A DNA stretch of 64,000 nucleotides from assembly GCF_002101375.1 (NCBI RefSeq), contig NZ_CP015207.1, positions 1,666,001 through 1,730,000 of the forward strand, read 5' to 3'. The position numbers and the translations under genes were made by a program. Source of the DNA: Sporosarcina ureae. Its GTDB lineage: Bacteria > Bacillota > Bacilli > Bacillales_A > Planococcaceae. Positions 45,931-52,884 of this stretch are shown here, piece by piece. Position 1 is the first letter of the stretch. Each line of letters opens with the position of its first letter. A model generated the notes under the pieces. That model saw nothing but the letters and a program-made list of their open reading frames with translations, had not been told where the DNA came from and made no database searches.

Positions 45931-46154
45931 ATAACGACACAGATTTACTTATGGAGTATCTACCATTTTTAATTCCTCTTATCATTTTGCAATTAGGGTT
46001 AGCGATTTTCTCAGCGATACATGTTATTCGCCATCCTCACTATCGCTTCGGCAATCAAGTTATGTGGTTGCTGATTGTTTTATTAATTCAATTTATCGGT
46101 CCATTAATCTATTTCGTTTTTGGAAGAGGTGATTACAATAGTCGTACAAATTAA
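45927..46154 (+). CDS. PLDc_N-domain small membrane protein (YxlE-like)
   Basis: A 75-residue protein with two membrane helices (FLIPLIILQLGLAIFSAIHVI and VMWLLIVLLIQFIGPLIYFVFG) and the PLD N-terminal-domain signature ending in GPLIYFVFGRGD. In B. subtilis YxlE has this form and precedes YxlF-YxlG (known). It overlaps the regulator gene by 4 bases and the ATPase gene by about 26, so translation is coupled. Confidence 0.85.
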   Translation: MNNDTDLLMEYLPFLIPLIILQLGLAIFSAIHVIRHPHYRFGNQVMWLLIVLLIQFIGPLIYFVFGRGDYNSRTN

Positions 46155-47034
46155 TGGCGTGACGAAGCGTTTTGGCGATCGTGAAGTGCTGAAAGATATT
46201 CATCTTGATATTCCTGAACATACAGTTTTTGGGTTCGTCGGTGCAAATGGTTCGGGCAAAACAACTCTGATGAAATGCATGCTGGGATTATTACCACTCA
46301 ATGGAGGATCCATTACAATTGCAGGTGAACCCGTAACATTTGGCGAGACAAAGTCCAATCAACATGTCGGATACTTGCCTGACGTTCCCGAATATTATCC
46401 CTTCTACACCGCAACGCAATACTTGGAGCTCTGCGCCGTTATTACGAATATGACGAAAACAGACCGACGAGGACGGATCCAGGAACTATTGAAACTGGTC
46501 GGATTAGCTGACACGACCTCATTCATTAGTACGTATTCTAGGGGAATGAAACAGCGCTTGGGAATTGCCCAGGCACTATTAAATCGTCCGAAACTACTTA
46601 TTTGCGATGAGCCTACTTCCGCTTTGGATCCAGCGGGTCGTGCACAGATTCTTTCCATTTTACGGCGGGCAAAAGCAGAGACGACTGTATTCTTTTCAAC
46701 ACATATTGTATCGGATGCGGAACAAATCTGTGATCACGTCGCGATGTTGCATGAAGGAACTATTATATTTCAAGATGAACTGACCAATCTAAAACAGCAA
46801 ATCACAGGACAATTTATTTTTACATTTACTATACCCGTAGCAGAAGTACATGAACGATTGCGACATACCCCATTCAACATGAAGATGGACAACGAGCAAT
46901 TAGTTGTTAGTTTAACTGATGAAAGTACTCAATTGGCTTTCATGCAAGTACTCACTACCGAGAAAATCTTGATACAGTCGATGCAACCCAAAACTCGTTT
47001 GCTTGAGCAACTCGTATTGGAGGTGCTTGGATGA
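46129..47034 (+). CDS. ABC-2-type transporter ATPase (YxlF-like)
   Basis: A roughly 300-residue ABC ATPase with Walker A GANGSGKTTLMKC, Q-loop YLPDVPEYYPFY, signature YSRGMKQRLGIAQALL, Walker [16 protein letters not shown] and the switch His in FFSTHIVSD. A C-terminal extension of about 80 residues is typical for drug/bacteriocin-type ABC-2 ATPases. The start is unsettled: GTG at 46129 abuts GGAAGAG, while GAGGTG at 46126-46131 is ideally spaced for the ATA at 46138, a non-canonical codon. It overlaps the permease gene by 4 bases. Confidence 0.9.
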   Translation: MITIVVQINGVTKRFGDREVLKDIHLDIPEHTVFGFVGANGSGKTTLMKCMLGLLPLNGGSITIAGEPVTFGETKSNQHVGYLPDVPEYYPFYTATQYLELCAVITNMTKTDRRGRIQELLKLVGLADTTSFISTYSRGMKQRLGIAQALLNRPKLLICDEPTSALDPAGRAQILSILRRAKAETTVFFSTHIVSDAEQICDHVAMLHEGTIIFQDELTNLKQQITGQFIFTFTIPVAEVHERLRHTPFNMKMDNEQLVVSLTDESTQLAFMQVLTTEKILIQSMQPKTRLLEQLVLEVLG

Positions 47035-47795
47035 ATCAATGGTTTGGCTTTTTGAAGAAGGAATGGTTTGAGAGTGTGAAGACGTATAAGTTACTGCTCG
47101 TTATCGTGATTTTTTCAATTCTAGGCATATTAAATCCGTTTACAGCGAAAATCACTCCAGCTCTATTAGAACAATTCATGCCTGATGGTGCATTCGTCAA
47201 TCTACCTGAACCCACTGCACTGGATTCATGGATACAATTCTATAAAAATGTTCCGCAGATGGGATTGGTTGTGTTCATACTATTATTCAGTACGATGATG
47301 TCGAAGGAATTGGAAAAAGGTACGCTTGTGATTTTACTGACAAAAGGCTTACATCGCAATACCGTAATCACAGCTAAATTCTTTATGGCACTTTGCTATT
47401 GGACTCTGGCTATTGTACTGTCATTCACCATCACCTACGCTTACACTGCTTATTACTGGGATCAAAGCCAACTGCAACATTTATTGTTTGCCGCTAGTTG
47501 TCTTTATGTATTTGGGGTACTATTACTAGCCGTTACATTATGGGGAAACACACTTTTTGCTACTTCTTACGGGGGAATACTCGTTACTTTAATTGGAGTA
47601 GTCATCTTATTTATTGCTGCTATATTTCCAAAGTCCGCCTCTTGGAATCCACTTGAACTTTTGGCGGCAGCTATCCCCTTGCTAACTGGGGAACTCATGC
47701 CAAGTGACATATGGATTCCATATACTATTACACTAGTCGCGGCGCTTCTATTCATTCTACTAACTATGTCACAATTCAAGAGAAAGTTGCTTTGA
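47031..47795 (+). CDS. ABC-2-type transporter permease (YxlG-like)
   Basis: A 254-residue permease with six hydrophobic segments and the ABC-2 start MNQWFGFLKKEWFESVKTYKLLL. The segment MMSKELEKGTLVILLTKGLHRN is the coupling-helix region common to such permeases. With the preceding ATPase and YxlE-like protein it resembles the B. subtilis yxlEFG export unit. Substrate unknown; lantibiotic resistance or membrane stress roles are possible (inference). Confidence 0.87.
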   Translation: MNQWFGFLKKEWFESVKTYKLLLVIVIFSILGILNPFTAKITPALLEQFMPDGAFVNLPEPTALDSWIQFYKNVPQMGLVVFILLFSTMMSKELEKGTLVILLTKGLHRNTVITAKFFMALCYWTLAIVLSFTITYAYTAYYWDQSQLQHLLFAASCLYVFGVLLLAVTLWGNTLFATSYGGILVTLIGVVILFIAAIFPKSASWNPLELLAAAIPLLTGELMPSDIWIPYTITLVAALLFILLTMSQFKRKLL

Positions 47796-47800
47796 AAGCG

Positions 47801-47875
47801 TTGACATCGAATTAAAAATCATGTAAATTACAAAAGGACGAACAATCCAATGAATTTTTATGAAAACATTCGTTT
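47801..47875 (+). promoter_or_regulatory. candidate guaC promoter with two PurR-box-like sites
   Basis: Consensus -35 TTGACA at 47801-47806, a 17-base spacer and -10 TAAATT at 47824-47829. Downstream, GACGAACAAT at 47838-47847 and inverted AACATTCGTT at 47866-47874 resemble a pair of PurBoxes (CGAACAWT core) in opposite orientation. In B. subtilis guaC is a PurR target (known), so the context agrees, but the second box is imperfect. Confidence 0.5.
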
Positions 47876-47890
47876 ATAGAGGTGATTGTA

Positions 47891-48874
47891 ATGGAAACTG
47901 TATTTGATTATGAAGATATTCAGCTAGTTCCAGCAAAATGTGTGGTAGAAAGCCGCTCAGAATGTGATACATCCGTTATGTTAGGTGGTCATACGTTCCG
48001 TTTACCTGTCGTGCCTGCCAATATGCAGACAATCATTGATGAAAAGATTGCGATTCAATTAGCAGAAGAAGGCTATTTCTATATTATGCATCGATTCAAT
48101 CCTGAAACACGTGTAGATTTCATTAAAGATATGCATGCACGCGGTTTGATTGCGTCGATCAGTGTGGGTGTCAAAGAAGAAGAATATGGATTCGTTGAGC
48201 AACTTGCAATTGACGCGCAGGTTCCTGAATTCATCACGATTGATATTGCGCACGGTCATTCCAATCAAGTGATTCGCATGATCCAGCACATTAAAAAGCA
48301 TTTGCCGATGAGCTTCGTCATTGCCGGTAATGTAGGCACACCAGAAGCTGTTCGTGAACTCGAAAACGCTGGCGCTGACGCTACAAAAGTTGGTATCGGA
48401 CCAGGAAAAGTCTGTATCACGAAAATCAAAACTGGTTTCGGGACAGGCGGCTGGCAACTTGCAGCTGTTCGCCTATGTGCGAAAGCTGCTTCCAAACCAA
48501 TCATAGCGGATGGCGGAATCCGTACGCATGGCGATATCGCAAAATCCGTACGTTTCGGGGCAAGCATGGTCATGGTCGGCTCACTATTCGCCGGTCATGA
48601 AGAATCGCCAGGACAGACTGTAGAACAAGATGGTCAATTGTATAAAGAATACTTCGGTTCAGCTTCTGAATTCCAAAAAGGTGAAAAGAAGAATGTGGAA
48701 GGCAAGAAAATGTTCGTGGAATATAAAGGTCCTTTGAAAGATACGTTGATTGAAATGGAACAAGATCTTCAGTCTGCTATTTCCTATTCAGGCGGCAAGA
48801 CACTCAGTTCAATTCGCACTGTCGATTACGTGATTGTAAAGAACTCGATCTTCAACGGTGATAAAGTATTTTGA
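47891..48874 (+). CDS. guaC: GMP reductase
   Basis: NADPH-dependent enzyme that converts GMP to IMP in purine salvage, 327 residues, as in the bacterial GuaC2 form. It shows [21 protein letters not shown], the catalytic loop [22 protein letters not shown] with the active-site Cys, [15 protein letters not shown] and [19 protein letters not shown] at 47891 follows GAGGTGATT. It has its own promoter with PurR-like boxes and terminator. Confidence 0.96.
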   Translation: METVFDYEDIQLVPAKCVVESRSECDTSVMLGGHTFRLPVVPANMQTIIDEKIAIQLAEEGYFYIMHRFNPETRVDFIKDMHARGLIASISVGVKEEEYGFVEQLAIDAQVPEFITIDIAHGHSNQVIRMIQHIKKHLPMSFVIAGNVGTPEAVRELENAGADATKVGIGPGKVCITKIKTGFGTGGWQLAAVRLCAKAASKPIIADGGIRTHGDIAKSVRFGASMVMVGSLFAGHEESPGQTVEQDGQLYKEYFGSASEFQKGEKKNVEGKKMFVEYKGPLKDTLIEMEQDLQSAISYSGGKTLSSIRTVDYVIVKNSIFNGDKVF

Positions 48875-48883
48875 TAAAACTTT

Positions 48884-48916
48884 ACCGGTTAGAGACTATT
48901 CTCTAACCGGTTTTTT
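48884..48916 (+). terminator. terminator after guaC
   Basis: ACCGGTTAGAGA CTAT TCTCTAACCGGT, a perfect 12-bp stem followed by six T. Confidence 0.95.
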
Positions 48917-48967
48917 ATGTCGTATTGTATTGTATTTATACTTAACGTAGAGGTCATTGAAGTGGTT

Positions 48968-49183
48968 TTAAGAATTATATCCAAACAAAACCGCAAATAC
49001 CAATGCGAATATTGATAAGGCAATGATGATTGAACAGATTATCGTAATGATTAGGGTTAGGCTTTTCGGCATATCAGAACGAGTTTTCCAAATCGCGATA
49101 AGTAAAAACAAGCTCACTACTATAATGATTAACAAAATAGAAAGAAGCATATAACGCTCTTTCATTATAAACCATACATCCAT
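48968..49183 (-). CDS. small two-helix membrane protein
   Basis: A 71-residue protein of unknown function with two hydrophobic segments (LLSILLIIIVVSLFLLIAIW and LTLIITIICSIIIALSIFALVFAVLF) joined by a short charged loop (KTRSDMPKS). It starts with ATG, 8 bases after AAAAGGAG, a strong site that supports translation. No family recognised. It precedes a dispersed repeat element on its upstream side. Confidence 0.65.
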   Translation of the reverse strand: MDVWFIMKERYMLLSILLIIIVVSLFLLIAIWKTRSDMPKSLTLIITIICSIIIALSIFALVFAVLFGYNS

Positions 49184-49295
49184 TGCGTTTGCTCCTTTTG
49201 GATAACTTTTAACTTAACAACCTGTTTCTTTGATTGCATGAGTGAAGATCCTTTACAGCAGACCGTTCATGATAAAGGAGTAGTAGTTTGAAGCC

Positions 49296-49423
49296 GTTGA
49301 TCTGCGTTGCAGCCGGACGCGTTCCGGAGGGCGTGCGGTGAACCACACCCCTCGCTTCGCTCGCTGGGTGTTTCACCTGTCCCGCTGATCCTCCCGGAGT
49401 CGCCGGCTTCCACTCCGATCAAC
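49296..49423. repeat. 128-bp GC-rich dispersed-type repeat bounded by GTTGATC / GATCAAC
   Basis: The block has terminal GTTGATC and GATCAAC inverted repeats, a GC content far above its surroundings, and internal palindromes (GGTGAACCACACCC ... GGGTGTTTCACC, GCCGGAC near one end and GTCGCCGGC near the other, CCGGAGG/CCTCCCGG). It has no usable frame. Similar GC-rich, palindromic intergenic elements beginning and ending in such sequences occur, as I recall, in many copies in Bacillales. Together with weak flanks it fills the 330-base gap before the ArsR gene. Confidence 0.7.
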
Positions 49424-49475
49424 TAAGCAATTGCAAAGAAGTTGTTACACAATCGCGCCCGATTGTTGGATACAC

Positions 49476-49504
49476 TTGACTTTTCATTCCAGGTGTAATA
49501 AAAT
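49476..49504 (+). promoter_or_regulatory. promoter of the ArsR-type gene, probably leaderless
   Basis: TTGACT at 49476-49481, a 17-base spacer and TAAAAT at 49499-49504. The ATG at 49513 is only 8 bases beyond the -10, so the transcript should begin at or next to the start codon; no ribosome binding site is visible. Confidence 0.6.
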
Positions 49505-49512
49505 TCTTACAT

Positions 49513-49833
49513 ATGATACATTTTGATAACGGAGACGAATTGCTCCTAACCTTGGAAGCTTTATCTAACCCCCATCGTTTAAAGATTATTAGCGTACTTA
49601 CCAATGGAAAACAGTATGTTAGTCAGCTGGCAAGAGAACTTGGTATTAGTAGACCATTACTTTATTTACATTTACAAAAACTAGAGGAGGCGAATCTTGT
49701 TTCAAGCGTTAGTGAAGTATCAGAAAGTGGGAAAGCATTAAAATTTTATATGCTAAACTCTTTTCATTTTGTAATTGATGATAAGCTAATCCAACTATTA
49801 GCACCGTCTTTAACGGTGAAGAAAAAGAATTAA
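49513..49833 (+). CDS. ArsR-like winged-helix regulator
   Basis: A 106-residue protein with LEALSNPHRLKIISVLTNGKQYVSQLARELGISRPLLYLHLQKLEEANLV, a clear ArsR-type winged helix. No metal-binding Cys pair is visible, so it is likely a non-metal member. It lacks a good Shine-Dalgarno and sits right behind its promoter. It is followed after 20 bases by a small membrane protein gene and a shared terminator, so the two form an operon. Confidence 0.82.
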   Translation: MIHFDNGDELLLTLEALSNPHRLKIISVLTNGKQYVSQLARELGISRPLLYLHLQKLEEANLVSSVSEVSESGKALKFYMLNSFHFVIDDKLIQLLAPSLTVKKKN

Positions 49834-49853
49834 CGTAAAGGTGGCTTTATACC

Positions 49854-50075
49854 ATGATGATGACCAGTTTTTTTGGACTTATTAACCTAATTTTGTTTTT
49901 GATTATTCCAGTTGCCTTAATTTATGTATTGTTCAAGTACTTCAAACGTGCAGAAAAACGTGCAGATGAAAAATTGCAACTCGAAAAACAAAACACGATA
50001 AATCTGCAAAAACGTATAGATGAATTAAACGAGCGATTAATCGCCATTGAAAAAATGTTAAAGGAAGTCGAATAA
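49854..50075 (+). CDS. small membrane protein with coiled-coil tail
   Basis: A 73-residue protein: one membrane helix (FFGLINLILFLIIPVALIYVLF) followed by a charged coiled coil (AEKRADEKLQLEKQ, LQKRIDELNERLIAIEKMLKEVE). A run of ATG codons follows AAAGGTGG; the first is used. Cotranscribed with the upstream ArsR-like gene, so it may be its target or partner (inference). Function unknown. Confidence 0.7.
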   Translation: MMMTSFFGLINLILFLIIPVALIYVLFKYFKRAEKRADEKLQLEKQNTINLQKRIDELNERLIAIEKMLKEVE

Positions 50076-50111
50076 AAGAAGACCTCAAAATTTCTTTGAG
50101 GTCTTCTTTTA
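50074..50111 (+). terminator. terminator of the ArsR operon
   Basis: AAAAGAAGACCTCAAA ... TTTGAGGTCTTCTTTT with T-rich tail; the arm may also serve transcripts from the other side. Confidence 0.92.
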
Positions 50112-50277
50112 TCTAGCCCGTTTGTTGAACACTGACTTCACTTCAATTAGCCATATTTATACCAATAGTATATCATTACCATTTTTAAAATCATATCTTT
50201 TGTAAATAATACCTAATATAAAAAGCGATAAAGGTTCTATCGCTTTACGGAAAAAATATCTTGAGTTCTATATTTCA

Positions 50278-51237
50278 TTAGCTGTTACCATCCGCAACAA
50301 GTCGGAACTTATTCTCGAATAGACTCGCCATTAATGCGCCAATCGTTAAGTTCATGACCATATTGGCAACAGCTGGTACGGCTGCGAGTGATCCGAAGTG
50401 CTCCATTGCGAGTGTTGCGGCGAGAGCGGTGTTGCAAATACCTGTATGGAATAAAATCGCGCGGGCGTTGCGCTCGGGTGCGCCTAGCCATCTGGAGATA
50501 ACGTAGCCAGCGCCCATTGGTATGCTAACTTGTAATGTGACCGCTACGAATACAAGCGGCAGCACGGACAAGTTCTCAGACAGTGCTTGCTGGGCATTGG
50601 ATATAACCGATAGAATGACTAGAAATAGTGCAAGTTGGGACAAGACACTGGTATACGGTGTAAACTTCTCTACTTGTCGTTGAAACTTCCACTGGATTAG
50701 TAAACCGCTAATCAAAGGAAAGAACACGATGTACATAATGTTAAGAAATAAAGGCCAGAATTCAATAGGTATAAAACGTCCTGCAAACGTCTGCAGCAAG
50801 ACAGGTGTTAACACAGGAGAAATGAATGTATCCAGCGTTGCCATCGTAATACTGAGCGCGACTTCTCCACCCGCAATAAACGTGTAAATGTTTGCAGATG
50901 TTCCGCTTGGTACGGTACCCGCCAATATAATGCCGGTCGCGATCTCTGCTTGATTGCCGAAAAATATATAGGCAATTCCTATTGATACTCCGACCATGAT
51001 CGTCCATTTCAGCAAGATGCCAAGTAAAGCATATTTTGGGTTTTTGATGACCTCAAGCAGCTTCTCCGACGAAAGCGATAAGCCCATCAGAAAGAAGATC
51101 GTCCCTAATCCAAAGCCCGTCAGTTGCCGGATTGAAATGAACGCATCCGGAATAGCGTAGGCAATGATGGATAAGAGTACGATCCAAATTGGTAAATACT
51201 TCGAAATGATTTTAGATATAGTTTGTATAGTTTTCAT
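50278..51237 (-). CDS. bile acid:sodium symporter family (BASS) transporter
   Basis: A 319-residue membrane protein with nine to ten helices, matching the BASS/YocS family: FGLGTIFFLMGLSLSSEKL, the crossover region GIILAGTVPSGTSANIYTFIAGGEVALSITMATLDTFISPVLTP and a second repeat near AILFHTGICNTALAATLAMEHFG. Substrate unknown; relatives carry organic anions. It has a strong GGAGGAG site. The 21-bp repeat array lies directly upstream of its start, between it and the DUF35 gene. Confidence 0.88.
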   Translation of the reverse strand: MKTIQTISKIISKYLPIWIVLLSIIAYAIPDAFISIRQLTGFGLGTIFFLMGLSLSSEKLLEVIKNPKYALLGILLKWTIMVGVSIGIAYIFFGNQAEIATGIILAGTVPSGTSANIYTFIAGGEVALSITMATLDTFISPVLTPVLLQTFAGRFIPIEFWPLFLNIMYIVFFPLISGLLIQWKFQRQVEKFTPYTSVLSQLALFLVILSVISNAQQALSENLSVLPLVFVAVTLQVSIPMGAGYVISRWLGAPERNARAILFHTGICNTALAATLAMEHFGSLAAVPAVANMVMNLTIGALMASLFENKFRLVADGNS

Positions 51238-51277
51238 GTAGTTCTCCTCCTTGCGAGGAAGTCGGTCTATGTTTTTT

Positions 51278-51430
51278 TGCTATGAGCGGTTAGACCGTAG
51301 CTATGAGCGCTTTTCGAAACACTATGATCCGTCAAAGGCCATGTATGAGCGGTTAAAGCATTTGATAGAGCACTCATGTCGTAACTATGAGCGCTTTTCA
51401 CGATTCTTTGAGCGCTCACCTTAAAAACAT
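51278..51430. repeat. second array of seven diverged 21-bp GAGCG-core units
   Basis: GAGCG/GATCC boxes begin at 51284, 51305, 51326, 51347, 51368, 51389 and 51410, each exactly 21 bases apart (TATGAGCGGTTAG, TATGAGCGCTTTTC, TATGATCCGTC, TATGAGCGGTTAAAG, GATAGAGCACTC, TATGAGCGCTTTTC, TTTGAGCGCTC). Flanks between boxes are not conserved, unlike the near-identical 63-bp blocks of the array at 35.5-35.9 kb. Confidence 0.9.
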
Positions 51431-51440
51431 CGCTCCTCAC

Positions 51441-51746
51441 TCAGCATTTCCGATAAATATACGCCCCATCCTCTACATAATCCAATTCCGCCACATCCCC
51501 AATCTCAACGTTTCCATCCGTTCTTGCCGTAACTTTCGCTTTGGATTCATCCAATTGAATAAGTGCCACGGTATAAGGAGCGAGATGGGCAAATTCTGCA
51601 GGTGCAATATGGATATTGGTATAGCTGTAAACCGAACCCTTCGAAGATACGTCTTGCTCTTGCAGCTGGCCTGTTCTGCAACTCGGACAACGGTATTTAT
51701 TCGAGACACTGGCATATTCACACTGATCGCATTGATAGACTTTCAT
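51441..51746 (-). CDS. DUF35 zinc-ribbon OB-fold protein (thiolase partner)
   Basis: A 101-residue protein with an N-terminal zinc ribbon (YQCDQCEYAS, YRCPSCRTG; four Cys) and a C-terminal OB-fold (GSVYSYTNIHIAP, YTVALIQLDESKAKVTARTDG). Such proteins associate with thiolase-superfamily enzymes and help bind acyl-CoA (known). It lies 4 bases after the thiolase gene, as the last gene of the TRAP-ligase-thiolase cluster. Confidence 0.9.
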   Translation of the reverse strand: MKVYQCDQCEYASVSNKYRCPSCRTGQLQEQDVSSKGSVYSYTNIHIAPAEFAHLAPYTVALIQLDESKAKVTARTDGNVEIGDVAELDYVEDGAYIYRKC

Positions 51747-51750
51747 CTTT

Positions 51751-52884
51751 TCACAACCTTTCTAGAATATGAACTGTGGAGTACGAACCTGTTCCACCTA
51801 AGTTTTGTGCCAAAGCGAGTCGGGCATGTTCTACTTGATTCGGTGCAGTACCGCGCAGTTGTTGGACGAGCTGATACATTTGTGCGACACCGGTTGCACC
51901 GATTGGGTGGCCGCGTGACAATAATCCCCCGCTCGTGTTCACTGGTTTATCGCCAGTCGCTTTCGTTCGACCTTGCTCTACTGCAAGCCAGCCTTCACGT
52001 TTATTGAAAAAACCTAACTCCTCAATCGCAAGCATTTCCGTCATGGAGAAACAATCATGAATTTCCACGACGTCGATGTCTTCCGGACCCACGCCTGCCT
52101 TTTCATATGCCAAGCGACCCGACTCTCGTACTGCTGGCAATGAAAGCAAGTCATCTGCGTCTTGCATTTGTGTAGGTCCTGAACTTTGTGCAGACGAACG
52201 GATATGGATAGCACCTTTTTTTCGCGTGATCACTAACGCTGCCGCCCCATCTGTAGTTGGAGAACAATCAAATAGGCCGAGTGGAGAAGTAATAATACGT
52301 GCCTCCATAATCTCTTCCATCGTCGTTGGTTTCTGGAATTGTGCTAGTGGATTATTTAACGCATTTTCACGATTCTTCAACGCAATCATTGCCAAATGCT
52401 CTTTCGTAGCTTCTGTTTCATAAAAGTACCGATTCGCGAGTACGCCAAAGAATCCTGGGAATGTGAGACCTGCCTGCTTTTCATTAGAATCGTTATCCAT
52501 TGCGGCATTGATCGCCTGTGTAACATCAGCAGTCGAAGCATGTTTCATCTTCTCCACACCCGCTATTAAGACTGTATCGTATTCGCCACTTAGAATCCCT
52601 ATGATTCCTTGACGAAGCGCAATTCCCCCTGATGCACAAGCGCCTTCTACTTTGGCCGTTGGGATATAGCCGAGTCCGAGTTCATTGGCAACTAAGGCGC
52701 TAAGGATTTCTTGATTACCGATTGAGCCACCCATAAAGTTTCCGACAAACACCGCATCAACTTTCGGATTTCCTGCATCTTCAAGTGCTTCTATCGACGC
52801 TTCAACTAACAACTGCTTCATAGATTTGTCGACAAATTTTCCGAACTTCGTCATGCCAATTCCTTCGATATAGACATTCGTCAA
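51751..52884 (-). CDS. thiolase-superfamily protein (SCP-x/acetyl-CoA acetyltransferase-like)
   Basis: A 377-residue thiolase fold. The nucleophile Cys is in VEGACASGGIALRQG, the second motif is EIHDCFSMTEMLAIEELG (with His-Asp and Cys), and the GHPIGATG motif supplies the catalytic His. The short form with adjacent DUF35 resembles lipid-transfer/SCP-x thiolases and the Ltp2-type retro-aldolases of steroid side-chain degradation (known), so either thiolysis or aldol cleavage is possible. It overlaps the ligase gene by 4 bases. Confidence 0.9.
   Translation of the reverse strand: MTNVYIEGIGMTKFGKFVDKSMKQLLVEASIEALEDAGNPKVDAVFVGNFMGGSIGNQEILSALVANELGLGYIPTAKVEGACASGGIALRQGIIGILSGEYDTVLIAGVEKMKHASTADVTQAINAAMDNDSNEKQAGLTFPGFFGVLANRYFYETEATKEHLAMIALKNRENALNNPLAQFQKPTTMEEIMEARIITSPLGLFDCSPTTDGAAALVITRKKGAIHIRSSAQSSGPTQMQDADDLLSLPAVRESGRLAYEKAGVGPEDIDVVEIHDCFSMTEMLAIEELGFFNKREGWLAVEQGRTKATGDKPVNTSGGLLSRGHPIGATGVAQMYQLVQQLRGTAPNQVEHARLALAQNLGGTGSYSTVHILERL

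Noticed and set aside
49296..49423. rRNA or tRNA fragment
   Set aside because: High GC and palindromes suggested it at first, but no tRNA cloverleaf or rRNA motif is recognisable, and the paired GTTGATC/GATCAAC ends fit a repeat element better.
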